Shown: one piece after another, positions 26,140 to 35,351 of the stretch
How the letters are laid out: the number at the start of each line of letters is the position of its first letter
Numbering within the stretch: position 1 is the first letter of the stretch
Source: Fontibacillus panacisegetis
Lineage (GTDB): Bacteria; Bacillota; Bacilli; Paenibacillales; Paenibacillaceae
Direction of reading: 5' to 3'
DNA length: 37,839 bases
Assembly: GCF_900102215.1 (NCBI RefSeq)
Contig: NZ_FNBG01000001.1
Span: 474,618-512,456 of the forward strand
Position numbers and translations under genes: made by a program
The notes under the pieces: model-generated
The model's database searches: none
Told to the model about the DNA's origin: nothing
The model's input: only the letters and a program-made list of their open reading frames with translations

Positions 26140-27078
26140 CTAGCTGCGCAGTGCTTCAACCGTCTTCTCCAGACTCTCCAGCCCGTTCACATTAAACGTA
26201 CGAACACTCTTGTCTATTTTTTTGATCAGTCCGGTTAACACACTGCCTGGCCCAAGCTCAACAAAGGTATCTACTCCTTGAGATATCAGCCAAGCTACGC
26301 TGTCCGCCCATAGCACTGGAGAATACACCTGCTCCACCAGCAATCTGGAAATTTCATGACCTTGCTGAACCGGTCTTGCCGTAACGTTAGCAACAACCGG
26401 AACACGGGCATCCTTAAAAGTCAGTTCCGCCAGCTTGTCACCTAAGCGATCAGCTGCAGATTTCATCAGAGACGAGTGAAACGGTCCGCTGACTTCGAGC
26501 GGTATCGCACGTTTGGCTCCGATTTCCTTCACACGCTCCACGATCTGAGCTACGCCCTCCTTACTGCCGGAAACGACGATTTGCCCTGGACAATTCACAT
26601 TAGCAAGCTCTACGAGATGTCCACCTTGCGTAATATCTGCGCAAAGTCCAGCCAGCGCTTCACGTTCTCCGCCAAGCACTGCCGCCATCGCTCCTTGACC
26701 GCCTGGCACAGCTTGCTCCATAAATTCCCCACGAGCTCTTACAGTAGCTACAGCATCTTCAAATGTCAGTACACCAGCAGCAGTCAGAGCGCTGTATTCA
26801 CCAAGGCTATGACCAGCTACATAATCGGGCGAGATGCCTTTTGCAGCAAAAGCCTCATACAGTGCAATACTTGTAGTAAGCAATGCAGGCTGTGTATTGG
26901 CTGTTTGCTTCAATTCTGTATCCGGACCTTCAAACACAAGCCGTGATAGCGAGAAACCAAGTTTTGCATCAGCTTGCTCATACAGGCTCCGGGCAGCAGG
27001 AAGACTTTCATATATATCTTTGCCCATTCCTACACTTTGCGAACCCTGTCCCGGAAATACAAATGCTATTTTCCCCAT
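26140..27078 (-). CDS. fabD: Malonyl-CoA:ACP transacylase (FabD)
   Basis: 312 aa. AFVFPGQGSQSVGMGKDIYE (about 5-24), nucleophile serine in VAGHSLGEYSALTAAGVLTF (about 87-106), the malonyl-binding Arg region (VRARGEFMEQAV) and the catalytic His in EVSGPFHSSLMKSAADRLGD. Loads malonyl groups on ACP for elongation. Follows fabH by 72 nt. Confidence 0.97.
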   Translation of the reverse strand: MGKIAFVFPGQGSQSVGMGKDIYESLPAARSLYEQADAKLGFSLSRLVFEGPDTELKQTANTQPALLTTSIALYEAFAAKGISPDYVAGHSLGEYSALTAAGVLTFEDAVATVRARGEFMEQAVPGGQGAMAAVLGGEREALAGLCADITQGGHLVELANVNCPGQIVVSGSKEGVAQIVERVKEIGAKRAIPLEVSGPFHSSLMKSAADRLGDKLAELTFKDARVPVVANVTARPVQQGHEISRLLVEQVYSPVLWADSVAWLISQGVDTFVELGPGSVLTGLIKKIDKSVRTFNVNGLESLEKTVEALRS

Positions 27079-27150
27079 GCTAATCTATGCACTCCTTGTA
27101 CTTGCTATAATCATTTATTGTTTGCTGACTTCGAAATCACCGCAGAACAA

Positions 27151-28140
27151 TTACCAGACAATCACAGAAGCTCCCCATGTCAGCCCGCCGCCAAATCCGA
27201 CAAGCAGAACCGTATCGCCTTCCTTGATTCGTCCATCTTCTGCAGCTTCAACCAAAGCAAGAGGTATTGATGCAGCCGAAGTATTTGCGTATTTATCGAC
27301 ATTGACTACACATTTTTCTTCCGGAAGAGATAGTCTTTGTCTCGCAGATTGGATAATCCGTATGTTAGCCTGATGCGGCACAAAAAGATCGATTTCTTCT
27401 TTAGTCTTGCCCGCTTTGCGAAGCACTTCCTCCGTAGCTGTTCCCATCACACGAACAGCAAATTTGAACACTTCACGGCCATTCATATAAATGTAATGCT
27501 TACCGCCTTGAACAGTCTCATTTGAGGCTGGAAGACGAGAACCTCCACCTTCAAGCTTCAGCAGTTCTCCACCAGCACCTTCAGCTCCGAGGTCAAAGGA
27601 TAAGAATCCACGTCCTTCAGGGACTTCGCCGAGGATAACAGCACCGGCACCGTCACCAAACAATACGCAGGTGTTGCGATCCGTATAATCCGTAATTCGG
27701 GATAAGGTATCTGCCCCAATTACAAGCGCATTCTTATACATACCCGTCTGAATAAAACCGTTAGCCGTAGCCATCCCGTATACAAATCCGGAGCATGCAG
27801 CAGATAAATCAAATGCAGCCGCTTTTTTTGCTCCCAGTTTATCTTGCAATATACAAGCCGTAGACGGGAACATCGTATCCGGTGTAATTGTGGCTATAAT
27901 TATCAGCTCCAGATCTTCAGCAGTAAGACCAGCCGACTCCAGCGCGCGAATCGCAGCTTCATAAGCCAAGTCGGATGTAGCCTGATCACTTGAAGCGATA
28001 TGGCGTTCACGGATTCCAGTCCGGCTCACGATCCATTCATCGTTGGTATCCACCATTTTTTCCAGATCTGCATTCGTTAAAATCTTCTCTGGCACATATT
28101 TTCCGGTTCCGATAATGCCTACTGAACGTGATTTCATCAT
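27151..28140 (-). CDS. fabH: 3-oxoacyl-ACP synthase III (FabH)
   Basis: 329 aa. Starts the fatty-acid cycle by condensing acyl-CoA (branched in these bacteria) with malonyl-ACP. Motifs: [20 protein letters not shown] (about 31-50), catalytic Cys in [20 protein letters not shown], His in [18 protein letters not shown], Asn in [19 protein letters not shown], and [10 protein letters not shown] near the end. ATG 28140 overlaps the plsX stop by four bases, indicating translational coupling. In B. subtilis fabH is elsewhere; its place inside the fapR operon is common in Paenibacillus-type genomes. Confidence 0.97.
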   Translation of the reverse strand: MMKSRSVGIIGTGKYVPEKILTNADLEKMVDTNDEWIVSRTGIRERHIASSDQATSDLAYEAAIRALESAGLTAEDLELIIIATITPDTMFPSTACILQDKLGAKKAAAFDLSAACSGFVYGMATANGFIQTGMYKNALVIGADTLSRITDYTDRNTCVLFGDGAGAVILGEVPEGRGFLSFDLGAEGAGGELLKLEGGGSRLPASNETVQGGKHYIYMNGREVFKFAVRVMGTATEEVLRKAGKTKEEIDLFVPHQANIRIIQSARQRLSLPEEKCVVNVDKYANTSAASIPLALVEAAEDGRIKEGDTVLLVGFGGGLTWGASVIVW

Positions 28141-29135
28141 TCTGTCACTCTCTCCCCACTAATTTCCGCTGAAATGCTCTCTGTCAACTGATTTTGAATA
28201 GCTGTTCTAGCCTGCCGCACCGCATTTTTAATCGCTGGTCCGTCCGAAGAACCATGTCCCTTCACTACTAGACCACTAAGTCCGAGCAGCGGAGCACCAC
28301 CATGCTCCTTGTAATCAAGCGTACCCTTCAAGCTTCGCAGGGCAGGCATCAAAATAGCGGCTGCAAGTTTATTTTTGAGTGATTTTGTGAATTCTTTCTT
28401 GAGAAGCGAGAAAATAGTTCCTGCTGTACCTTCAAGAGACTTCAATAAAATATTTCCGGCAAATCCGTCACATACCAGAACATCACATGCTCCACTTAGA
28501 ACGTCCCGGGCTTCAACATTACCAACAAATTCAATCGGCATAGCTTCAAGTAGAGGGTAAGCCGCCTTAGTCAGCTCATTGCCTTTTTTTGCTTCTGTTC
28601 CTACGTTAAGCAAGCCCACGCGAGGTTTATTTATCCCGTGTACCTTCTCACGATAAATACTGCCTAGCAGCGCATACTGGGCAAGATGTTCAGGCTTGGC
28701 ATCCATGTTCGCTCCAAGGTCAAGTGCTAATACGCCGCGTCCGTCAACCGTTGGTATCATTGGAGCTAGTGCAGGACGTTCAATACCTTCCATACGGCCA
28801 ACAACGAGCAAGCCTGTTGTCATAAGGGCTCCTGTGTTGCCCGATGAAATCATCGCATCGGCTTTACCTTCACGAACAAGACGACCCGCAACGACCATAG
28901 AAGCATCCTTTTTGCGGCGTACAGCCTTAACAGGCTCGTCCTCAGCATCAATAACTTCGGTTGCATGTTGAATAACTAAATTAGCCGGTGCATCAACAAG
29001 AAGTGGCTTCAAGACTTCCTCATCGCCCACCAAAATAATTTGGGTATCGTTCCATTCCCTAGCTGCAGCCAAAGCACCTTCTACTGTACTTTTGGGCGCA
29101 TGGTCTCCACCCATCGCATCAATGGCGATCCGCAT
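28137..29135 (-). CDS. plsX: Phosphate acyltransferase PlsX
   Basis: 332 aa from ATG 29135 (GGAGGAAGTAAGC upstream); the longer frame includes residues overlapping fapR. Begins [20 protein letters not shown]. Further motifs: [38 protein letters not shown] and [17 protein letters not shown]. Makes acyl-phosphate from acyl-ACP for PlsY, linking fatty-acid and phospholipid synthesis. Overlaps the end of fapR by 17 nt and the start of fabH by 4 nt. Confidence 0.97.
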   Translation of the reverse strand: MRIAIDAMGGDHAPKSTVEGALAAAREWNDTQIILVGDEEVLKPLLVDAPANLVIQHATEVIDAEDEPVKAVRRKKDASMVVAGRLVREGKADAMISSGNTGALMTTGLLVVGRMEGIERPALAPMIPTVDGRGVLALDLGANMDAKPEHLAQYALLGSIYREKVHGINKPRVGLLNVGTEAKKGNELTKAAYPLLEAMPIEFVGNVEARDVLSGACDVLVCDGFAGNILLKSLEGTAGTIFSLLKKEFTKSLKNKLAAAILMPALRSLKGTLDYKEHGGAPLLGLSGLVVKGHGSSDGPAIKNAVRQARTAIQNQLTESISAEISGERVTE

Positions 29136-29715
29136 GCTTACTTCCTCCTTCATGATTGTCTTCTCCACCCGAGCGATAGATTACGAAGTTACCCTGAAAT
29201 ACCATTTCCTCACCGACATAAGTAAACACCTCGACCTTTGCTTTACCCGAGTTCCCGGACACAGGGCGCACATAAGCTTTTGCAATACACTTTTCCCCTA
29301 ATTGAACCGATCTTATAAAGCGGATATCCGCAGAAAAGGTCAACGCAATCTCATCATTTATGACTGCTACAGCAAGTGAATTCGCTTGGGCAAATACGTG
29401 GTGTCCTCTGGCTATTCCCGTTCGCGAGAAAACATGCTCCTCCCGAATTTCAAAAATAGATATCCCGCTTTTATCTAACTGAAGGTCGACAATTTCCCCA
29501 ATAACCTCATGCAACGGCAGAGAACGAACCTGATCATAGGAACGCTCAGCCATTAATTTCATCCGTTCTCTTAGTTCGGGAATCCCGAGCTCCATCCGAT
29601 CAAGACGAATCGTCTGAATGCTGACCTTAAGCTGACGCTGCAATTCCTGATCAGTAATAAACGGATTTTCATCGATCATTTTAACAAGCTGCTGCTGTCT
29701 GGCTCTTTTTGGCAA
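29119..29715 (-). CDS. fapR: FapR, malonyl-CoA-sensing repressor of lipid synthesis
   Basis: 198 aa from TTG 29715. N-terminal HTH with the family signature FITDQELQRQLKVSIQTIRL (about 19-38) and ELGIPELRERMK. The hotdog-fold C-terminal domain binds malonyl-CoA (SRTGIARGHHVFAQANSLAV; GKAKVEVFTYVGEEMVFQGN). Malonyl-CoA releases it from DNA. It heads the plsX-fabH-fabD-fabG-acpP-fabF operon and probably represses itself through the box at 29815. The ribosome binding site GGGAGGGG is rather far (13 nt) from TTG. Confidence 0.95.
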   Translation of the reverse strand: MPKRARQQQLVKMIDENPFITDQELQRQLKVSIQTIRLDRMELGIPELRERMKLMAERSYDQVRSLPLHEVIGEIVDLQLDKSGISIFEIREEHVFSRTGIARGHHVFAQANSLAVAVINDEIALTFSADIRFIRSVQLGEKCIAKAYVRPVSGNSGKAKVEVFTYVGEEMVFQGNFVIYRSGGEDNHEGGSKHADRH

Positions 29716-29814
29716 ACGTTCTATGGATACCCCTCCCTTATGTAGACTTACTTAAACAGACTTACACATATATAAATTCAAACGCTTCTCGTTAATGAAT
29801 TGTAATAGTTAACT

Positions 29815-29842
29815 TTAGAACCTGGTACTAAACTTAAGTATA
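29815..29842 (-). promoter_or_regulatory. FapR operator overlapping the fapR promoter
   Basis: TTAGAACCTGGTACTAA at 29815-29831 is a 17-bp near-perfect palindrome (TTAG[A/T]ACC half-sites) matching the known FapR box pattern. A -10 element TATACT (minus strand, 29837-29842) lies 5 bp upstream, so the box covers the expected transcription start. The -35 is poor, around a T-rich stretch. Confidence 0.8.
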
Positions 29843-29874
29843 AAACATCTCTCGGTAAAAAGAAAGCGATAATA

Positions 29875-29956
29875 CAAAAAGCACCTTCATAACCACATGA
29901 AGCAGTAAGAAGGTCCTATGTTAAAAAAAATAGCACCCCACATAAATGAGGTACTA
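29875..29956 (-). terminator. Two tandem terminators after rpmF
   Basis: First: TAGTACC pairs with GGTGCTA (29931-29956, one G-T pair) followed by TTTTTTTT (minus). Second: CTTCAT-GTGGTT-ATGAAG (29885-29902), then GTGCTTTTTG. They separate ylbN-rpmF from the fapR operon. Confidence 0.75.
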
Positions 29957-29980
29957 CTTGATGCTTGAGAAAAATCAAGC

Positions 29981-30154
29981 TTATTGGCTAATTACTTCTC
30001 TCGATTTGTATGTTCCGCACACTTTGCATACGTGGTGAGCAAGCTTCAATTCTCCGCATTGTTCACATTTTACCATGCCCGGCACAGCCAATTTGAAATG
30101 CGTACGACGCTTGTCGCGACGAGTTTTGGACGTTCTCCGTTGAGGTACTGCCAT
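29981..30154 (-). CDS. rpmF: Ribosomal protein bL32
   Basis: 57 aa from ATG 30154 with AAGGAGGTGGGAACC directly upstream; the longer frame is not used. [20 protein letters not shown] is the family start. The zinc-ribbon form is present: [18 protein letters not shown], two CxxC pairs, so this is the zinc-containing type. It follows ylbN after a 256-nt structured leader. Confidence 0.97.
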   Translation of the reverse strand: MAVPQRRTSKTRRDKRRTHFKLAVPGMVKCEQCGELKLAHHVCKVCGTYKSREVISQ

Positions 30155-30218
30155 GGTTCCCACCTCCTTATTCAAGTCAACCCGGGTTCCGGTGTTTTCA
30201 TAATCAAAGTTCAAGTAG

Positions 30219-30379
30219 AAAAAACGGAGGTCCCTCTTTATAAGGGTACCGAATCTCCTAATTTATAAGAAAAACGTCTATCGACGTACTTCCTATGAAT
30301 CCAGACCGCATTTAGCGGTAGTTCTCCCTGCGATTACAGAATGGTTCAGCGTAACTGAAAACCTATACATTCTATAATC
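30219..30379 (-). promoter_or_regulatory. Structured rpmF leader with terminator-like hairpin before the RBS
   Basis: In transcription order on the minus strand: (A) GATTATAGAATG/CATTCTGTAATC (30379-30332) capped by TTCAG-TTACG-CTGAA; (B) ACCGC-TAAAT-GCGGT (30319-30305); (C) ACGTC-GATA-GACGT followed by TTTTTC (30287-30270); (D) GGTACCC/GGGACC (30250-30229), extended by GGAG/CTCC, followed by TTTTTT (30219-30224). The rpmF ribosome binding site lies about 55 nt further. A weak terminator-like AAAAAG/CTTTTTT hairpin (about 30385-30417) follows the ylbN stop. The layout is that of a transcription-attenuation leader; the signal sensed is unknown and I recognise no known riboswitch core. Confidence 0.55.
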
Positions 30380-30410
30380 TTAAAAAAGCACAGTAAGCAC
30401 TACACTTTTT

Positions 30411-30923
30411 TTACTTAAAAAAATCTTTTAGCCCGGCTAATCGAGGATCAATAACCTCCGTATCGCAACTGCACTGCTCTACATTAAGATCAGTTCCGCA
30501 ATTCGGACACAATCCTTTGCAAGAGTCGCTGCATACGGCGGAATAAGGAAGACTCAGCAGGAATGATTCCTCGACATAAGGTCCCAAATCCACCCGATCC
30601 TCAGTTACAATCTGAAGATCCTCATCTTCATCCAGCAATTCTGCCTCAGCTTCTTCGCTTTGTTTGAAGCTTTCATTAAAATTAATATCGATTTTACGAT
30701 TCAAAGGCTTTAGACATCTGGAACAAGACATGTCCAGCTTGGTCGTGAGATGACCGTAAACTGTAACAACTTCGTCCCCTACCGGCTGCGCCTTGAGGTC
30801 AACCTGCAGGAGATCCACTCCTGTAATGTCATTTCTTCCTTTGACGACATGGCTTACATCCAATGCCTTATGGAATTCCACAGGCCCATCAGATGCAGCA
30901 ACCTGACGAAAATTTAAAATCAT
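30411..30923 (-). CDS. ylbN: YceD/DUF177 family protein (YlbN)
   Basis: 170 aa from ATG 30923 (TGGAGTGATAATC upstream); the longer frame is unsupported. MILNFRQVAASDGPVEFHKA at the start. Two cysteine pairs: LDMSCSRCLKPLNRKI in the middle and CSDSCKGLCPNCGTDLNV near the end, plausibly metal-binding. The family is associated with rpmF in most bacteria and has been linked to 23S rRNA accumulation in plants and E. coli; the biochemical role here is unknown. Confidence 0.9.
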   Translation of the reverse strand: MILNFRQVAASDGPVEFHKALDVSHVVKGRNDITGVDLLQVDLKAQPVGDEVVTVYGHLTTKLDMSCSRCLKPLNRKIDINFNESFKQSEEAEAELLDEDEDLQIVTEDRVDLGPYVEESFLLSLPYSAVCSDSCKGLCPNCGTDLNVEQCSCDTEVIDPRLAGLKDFFK

Positions 30924-31103
30924 GATTATCACTCCAAACAAACAAAGATTATTATACCGATTTTCAGTAAGTTTTGTCAACAGCATTACGACAGGTCCCA
31001 TTCTCTTCTGGAGTTCATTTTAGCATGTCCATTGCGAGATTAGTGAACCTTTATGGTATATTCATAATAATTGCACAAATCTACTCTAAAAGGTGAGTTA
31101 ACA

Positions 31104-32348
31104 TTGAATATTGCAGGTCTGATAGTTGAATATAATCCGTTTCATAACGGTCATGCCTATCACTTCACTGAAGCGAAAAAACTGGCTCAAGCTGATGCCG
31201 TAATCGCAGTTATGAGCGGTGACTTTCTCCAACGCGGAGAACCCGCAATTGTAAGTAAATGGGCACGCACTGAGATGGCGCTGCAGGTTGGTGTAGATCT
31301 TGTACTTGAGCTACCTGTCGCCTATGCTGTACAGCCTGCCGAGTGGTTCGCCTATGGCGCTGTAGCTTTGCTGGAAGCTACAGGTGTCACAACGCACCTG
31401 TGCTTCGGCAGCGAGGCAGGAGCGCTCGATGTGCTGCAGCCGCTCGCAGAGCGGCTGGCGGACGAGAGCGCCGAGCTGCAGGCGCAGGTAGCGGAGGAGC
31501 TCGCCACCGGGGCGAGCTATCCCGCCGCCTACGCCGCGGCGGCCGCGCGCGTCTGCGCCGCTGAAGGCTGCGGCGGCCTCGACGCCGCCGCAGCGCGCGC
31601 GATGCTGGAGCAGCCCAACAACAGTCTTGGGCTGCACTACATGATCGCGCTGCGGCGGCTTGGGAGCGGCATTACGCCGCTCACCCTGCGGCGCCTGGCC
31701 GCGGACTACCGCGATGCAGCACCAAGGGATGCTGCCATCGCAAGCGCTACCGCTGTGCGCAATTTACTTGCGCATAGCGGACTCACCGCCGCCGTGCCGT
31801 ACCTTCCGGCCAGCACGGCGGACATTATGGCCCGCGAATTTGCGGCGGGCCGCGGGCCAATAACATGGGAGAGCTTCGCTCAGCCGCTCTTCCACAGACT
31901 GCTCCTCTGCTCGCCCGAGGAGCTGGCTGAGCATCACGAGATGACCGAAGGGCTGGAGCATCGCATCAAGAAATTGCTGCCGAAGCTCAAAGAGCCTACT
32001 GTAGAACATTTGCTCCAGCAGCTCAAAACAAAGCGATACACACATACGAAGCTACAGCGAATGCTGTTTCATGTTCTGCTTCAGAGCCCCTCTGGGACTA
32101 TGTTCAGAACGGCCCTCTCAGGTGGACCAGGATATTTGCGAGTACTAGGTTTTAGCAGTACGGGAAGGGAGCTCTTGAAGAGGATGAAAAAGACCGCTTC
32201 ACTCCCAATCGTAACACGTGCTGCCGAACTGAATCACCCACATCTCAGCCTGGATATTCAAGCTTCCGGCATATATGCAAACGGAATGGCTAACAGGAGC
32301 ACGTCTGAGCTGATGAGGGACTATCGACAGCCACCCATCCAGCTTTAG
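31104..32348 (+). CDS. tmcAL: tRNA(Met) cytidine acetate ligase TmcAL (YlbM)
   Basis: 414 aa from TTG 31104, chosen because AGGTGA lies 7 nt upstream and the protein then starts MNIAGLIVEYNPFHNGHAYH. Uses acetate and ATP to make N4-acetylcytidine at C34 of elongator tRNA-Met. The nucleotidyltransferase HxGH-type motif is in NPFHNGHAYHF, followed by AVMSGDFLQRGEPAIVSKWA and LCFGSEAGALDVLQPL. Conserved LEQPNNSLGLHYMIALRRL is present mid-protein. Codons from about 31430 to 31870 are extremely GC-rich and Ala-rich (AAYAAAAARVCAAEGCGG), unlike the ends of the gene. It diverges from ylbN. Confidence 0.93.
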   Translation: MNIAGLIVEYNPFHNGHAYHFTEAKKLAQADAVIAVMSGDFLQRGEPAIVSKWARTEMALQVGVDLVLELPVAYAVQPAEWFAYGAVALLEATGVTTHLCFGSEAGALDVLQPLAERLADESAELQAQVAEELATGASYPAAYAAAAARVCAAEGCGGLDAAAARAMLEQPNNSLGLHYMIALRRLGSGITPLTLRRLAADYRDAAPRDAAIASATAVRNLLAHSGLTAAVPYLPASTADIMAREFAAGRGPITWESFAQPLFHRLLLCSPEELAEHHEMTEGLEHRIKKLLPKLKEPTVEHLLQQLKTKRYTHTKLQRMLFHVLLQSPSGTMFRTALSGGPGYLRVLGFSSTGRELLKRMKKTASLPIVTRAAELNHPHLSLDIQASGIYANGMANRSTSELMRDYRQPPIQL

Positions 32349-32381
32349 CATATGCAATGACTTTAAGCTAAAAGCCAGAAG

Positions 32382-33422
32382 CTATTCTCCAACCGTTTTT
32401 GTCGGCAGTGTGTTTAAATATTTAAGCGCATCATCCACAGTTTTGACAGGAACCAGCTTCATCTTAGTACCGATTGCATCTGCTTTGGCCTTCGCATCCT
32501 TATAATTGTCCTCAGGGACAAAAAATATTTCTGCTTTCTCCCGATCGGATGCGACAATTTTGAACTGAACGCCTCCGATCGGCCCTACAGTTCCATCCTC
32601 TGCCATCGTTCCGGTTCCAGCTACTCGGTAGCCTTTACTAAGATCTCCCGGGGTGAGCTGATTGTATATTTCAAGCGTGAACATAAGACCTGCGGAAGGT
32701 CCACCGATACGGGTATTGGAAAATTCAACCTCATGGGCCGATTCCTTCGGTTGTACTTTTCTTACCTCCCCAACACTGACTCCCAGGCCCGCCTTTACGG
32801 CATCGCCTTCTTTACTGATCTTAACCAATTCCACCTCTTGATCGATAGATTCACCTTGACGTTCAAGCTGAACCGACACTGCATCGCCAGGCGATTTCCC
32901 CTGCAAAATAGCCCCAAGATCCTCGAATCGGTTCACCCTTTGGCCATTCAATTTCACAATTTTATCTCCGGATTGAAAATTACCTTTAGTCATAATTGTC
33001 TTGGACAGCCCAATCACAAACACGTATTCCGGTACAACCGAATACTCAATCCCTGATTTAAGATATGCAGCCATAATGGCGCTTGATTGAGAGCTGTTCA
33101 TGTAATAGCGCTGCTGGGTTTCATACTCCTGCTCATTACGATCAGGTTCCTTGCGGACCACTTCTGCATGTTTATTAAACTGCGAGGTGACAAGCATCGC
33201 TATATTGGCATAGCTGACTGACACCGTCGTAAGCATAAATGTTCCCTTTTCTTCGGGATCTCCACCTGAAATAGTAACCATGGGCTTAACCTCTTCAGCA
33301 GTACCCGGCTTGTTGATCATATAAGGCGTTGGCATGTATACCAGCACGTAAACTAAGATCGCAAGTGTTATGAAATAAAGGACGGATTTAATAAATATCG
33401 ATCTAGATTGACGCTCATGCAT
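32382..33422 (-). CDS. ylbL: PDZ/Lon-like membrane serine protease YlbL (DdcP-like)
   Basis: 346 aa. One N-terminal membrane anchor (VLYFITLAILVYVLVYMPTP, about 14-33), extracytoplasmic PDZ domain (about 135-205: FQSGDKIVKLNGQRVNRFED), then a Lon-type proteolytic domain with catalytic Ser in RIGGPSAGLMFTLEIYNQLT and Lys in GPIGGVQFKIVASDREKAEI. In B. subtilis YlbL (DdcP) helps clear the cell-division inhibitor YneA after DNA damage; that role here is by analogy. It converges with tmcAL and diverges from ylbJ. Confidence 0.92.
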   Translation of the reverse strand: MHERQSRSIFIKSVLYFITLAILVYVLVYMPTPYMINKPGTAEEVKPMVTISGGDPEEKGTFMLTTVSVSYANIAMLVTSQFNKHAEVVRKEPDRNEQEYETQQRYYMNSSQSSAIMAAYLKSGIEYSVVPEYVFVIGLSKTIMTKGNFQSGDKIVKLNGQRVNRFEDLGAILQGKSPGDAVSVQLERQGESIDQEVELVKISKEGDAVKAGLGVSVGEVRKVQPKESAHEVEFSNTRIGGPSAGLMFTLEIYNQLTPGDLSKGYRVAGTGTMAEDGTVGPIGGVQFKIVASDREKAEIFFVPEDNYKDAKAKADAIGTKMKLVPVKTVDDALKYLNTLPTKTVGE

Positions 33423-33549
33423 CCTTTTGCTACCTTCTCTCCTGTAACTGACTTAACACCTTGGTCTGTTGACTCCTTGCATTGCATAAGCATGTACTAG
33501 CCGTCTTCTCATCATCAATTCTTATTATTAATAAAGAAGGTGAATTAAT

Positions 33550-34797
33550 ATGTCTCAAGTGCATCGAAAGGAAAGAAGCCTCTTATCCACCCTGATTTTC
33601 GGGATTAGCGCAGTAACACTCGTAGCTGCAATTATTTATGCACCAGGTGAAACTTTTCAAGCTTCCGGACAAGGTCTTACCATATGGTGGCGCATCGTAT
33701 TCCCCGCTCTGCTCCCTTTTATAGTATTAATCGAAATCATGTTAGCCAGCGGATTTGCTCACGGCGTTGGCGTTCTACTTGAGCCTTTTACCCGTAAAGC
33801 TCTTGGATTACCCGGTTCCGCAGGCTGGATTCTTCCGCTTGGCATTACCGCAGGTTATCCAGCCGCCGCTTCTGCTGCAGCAGCTCTGTACAGACAAGGA
33901 AAAATCTCTGCTGCCGAAGCAGAAAAAATCGTCAGCACCTCGCATTTCTGCAGTCCTATGTTAATCATAGTAGTTATTGGCACAGGATTTCTCGGTCATC
34001 CTAGACTTGCTCTCGTCCTGCTTATTGTTCATTGGATTTCCGGACTTGCCGCCGGGATTACCCTTCATTTATTGTCGCCCCATGACCGATCCACTGCTCT
34101 GCCAACAAAATCAGCTGAAGCCGTTACTTCTGATCAGATCGACCCTCTCAGCTCTTCATTCGGTTTCAGAACAGCCTTGAAAGAAATGGAGAGAGCACGT
34201 CTTCAAGATGCCCGAGGCTTCGGAAAAATGCTGGGTGACTCCGTATCATCCGCTGTGCAGACATTAATGGCAACGGGAGGATTTATTTTAATTTTTGCAG
34301 TAATCATCCATATTATAAATACAGCTCTACCTAACATCATTCCACATTCTTTTGTTGCCGGACTGATGGAGGTTCATTTAGGAACGTTTGCGATAGCAAG
34401 AGATATCCTATCTCCTGCAATATGCATTGCATTTCTCGGCGCAGCACTGGGCTGGAGCGGCATTAGCGCCTTTTTACAAGTTAGGGCAATTCTTGGACCT
34501 GCAGGCATTGGTGGAAGAATTTTTTTGATCCACCGCATCGTTCATGGCGCCTATGCTTATGTATTGACCCTATTGCTGTGGAAACCGTTCACCGAGTGGC
34601 TGCCGGGTACTCTTCCAGCATTTGCAGCTATAAGGGAAACGGAAAGCTCCGGTTCCCAATACTATGATATTAATAGCTTTTTGCCAAATCTACAGCTTGT
34701 ATCTTCTTGGCTTGAAACACAGCTATGGCTGTTTTTACTGCTGGTTATCGGAATGCTAGGATTTTCGCTTATTTGGAGAAATCGTTCCCAACAATAG
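33550..34797 (+). CDS. ylbJ: Sporulation integral membrane protein YlbJ
   Basis: 415 aa with about eight hydrophobic segments and two nucleoside-recognition (Gate) domains: WWRIVFPALLPFIVLIEIML (about 46-65), GWILPLGITAGYPAAASAAA and TSHFCSPMLIIVVIGTGFLG. Required for an early-to-middle sporulation stage and spore-cortex formation in B. subtilis, where it is made in the mother cell under sigma-E. I did not find a convincing sigma-E promoter upstream. AAGAAGGTGAATTAAT precedes ATG. Its last 29 nt overlap the end of coaD on the other strand. Confidence 0.93.
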   Translation: MSQVHRKERSLLSTLIFGISAVTLVAAIIYAPGETFQASGQGLTIWWRIVFPALLPFIVLIEIMLASGFAHGVGVLLEPFTRKALGLPGSAGWILPLGITAGYPAAASAAAALYRQGKISAAEAEKIVSTSHFCSPMLIIVVIGTGFLGHPRLALVLLIVHWISGLAAGITLHLLSPHDRSTALPTKSAEAVTSDQIDPLSSSFGFRTALKEMERARLQDARGFGKMLGDSVSSAVQTLMATGGFILIFAVIIHIINTALPNIIPHSFVAGLMEVHLGTFAIARDILSPAICIAFLGAALGWSGISAFLQVRAILGPAGIGGRIFLIHRIVHGAYAYVLTLLLWKPFTEWLPGTLPAFAAIRETESSGSQYYDINSFLPNLQLVSSWLETQLWLFLLLVIGMLGFSLIWRNRSQQ

Positions 34798-35305
34798 CCT
34801 TGTTCTTATTGATGAATTTCTGTTTGAGCGCTTCCTCAACCTCCACAGGAACGAGGTCGCTGACATCCCCATGAAAGCTGGCGATCTCTTTGACAACACT
34901 GGAGCTCAAGTAAGAATATTTAGGATTCGTCATCATAAAAATGGTCTCTACATCACTGTTAAGCTTATGATTCGTAGAAGCCAGCTGCAGCTCATATTCA
35001 AAATCTGTCACTGAACGAATACCTCTTACGATGACATGTGCTTGCTTGTAAACCATATAATTGACTAACAAATCACGGAAACTGTCAATTTCTACATTCG
35101 GTAGATGACTCGTTGCTGAAGCCAAAAGCTCTCTTCTTTCCTCTACTGAAAAAAGCGGGTTTTTACTCAAATTGTTAAGTACTGCCACGATCAAAATATC
35201 AAACTGCTTTGAGGCACGCTGAATAATATCCATATGTCCTTTGGTCACCGGATCGAAACTGCCTGGGTATACCGCAACCCGCGGCGACCTGTGCTGTAGC
35301 TCCAT
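34769..35305 (-). CDS. coaD: Phosphopantetheine adenylyltransferase
   Basis: 178 aa from ATG 35305 (AAGGAGG upstream, 11 nt); the longer frame overlaps rsmD and is not used. Makes dephospho-CoA. Motifs: AVYPGSFDPVTKGHMDIIQR (T/HxGH at TKGH), LLVNYMVYKQAHVIVRGIRS and TNPKYSYLSSSVVKEIASFH (SSS-VKE). Somewhat longer at the C-terminus than the E. coli enzyme. Forms a unit with rsmD (46 nt) and overlaps ylbJ tail to tail. Confidence 0.95.
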   Translation of the reverse strand: MELQHRSPRVAVYPGSFDPVTKGHMDIIQRASKQFDILIVAVLNNLSKNPLFSVEERRELLASATSHLPNVEIDSFRDLLVNYMVYKQAHVIVRGIRSVTDFEYELQLASTNHKLNSDVETIFMMTNPKYSYLSSSVVKEIASFHGDVSDLVPVEVEEALKQKFINKNKAIVGNDFSK

Positions 35306-35351
35306 CTCTGTTGCATCCTCCTTAATTGGCGCTAGACTAGTCCAATTTCGT

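Noticed and set aside
32344..32371. TTTAGC/GCTAAA hairpin between tmcAL and ylbL
   Set aside because: Six weak base pairs with a 16-nt loop and no clear T run; not enough to call a terminator.
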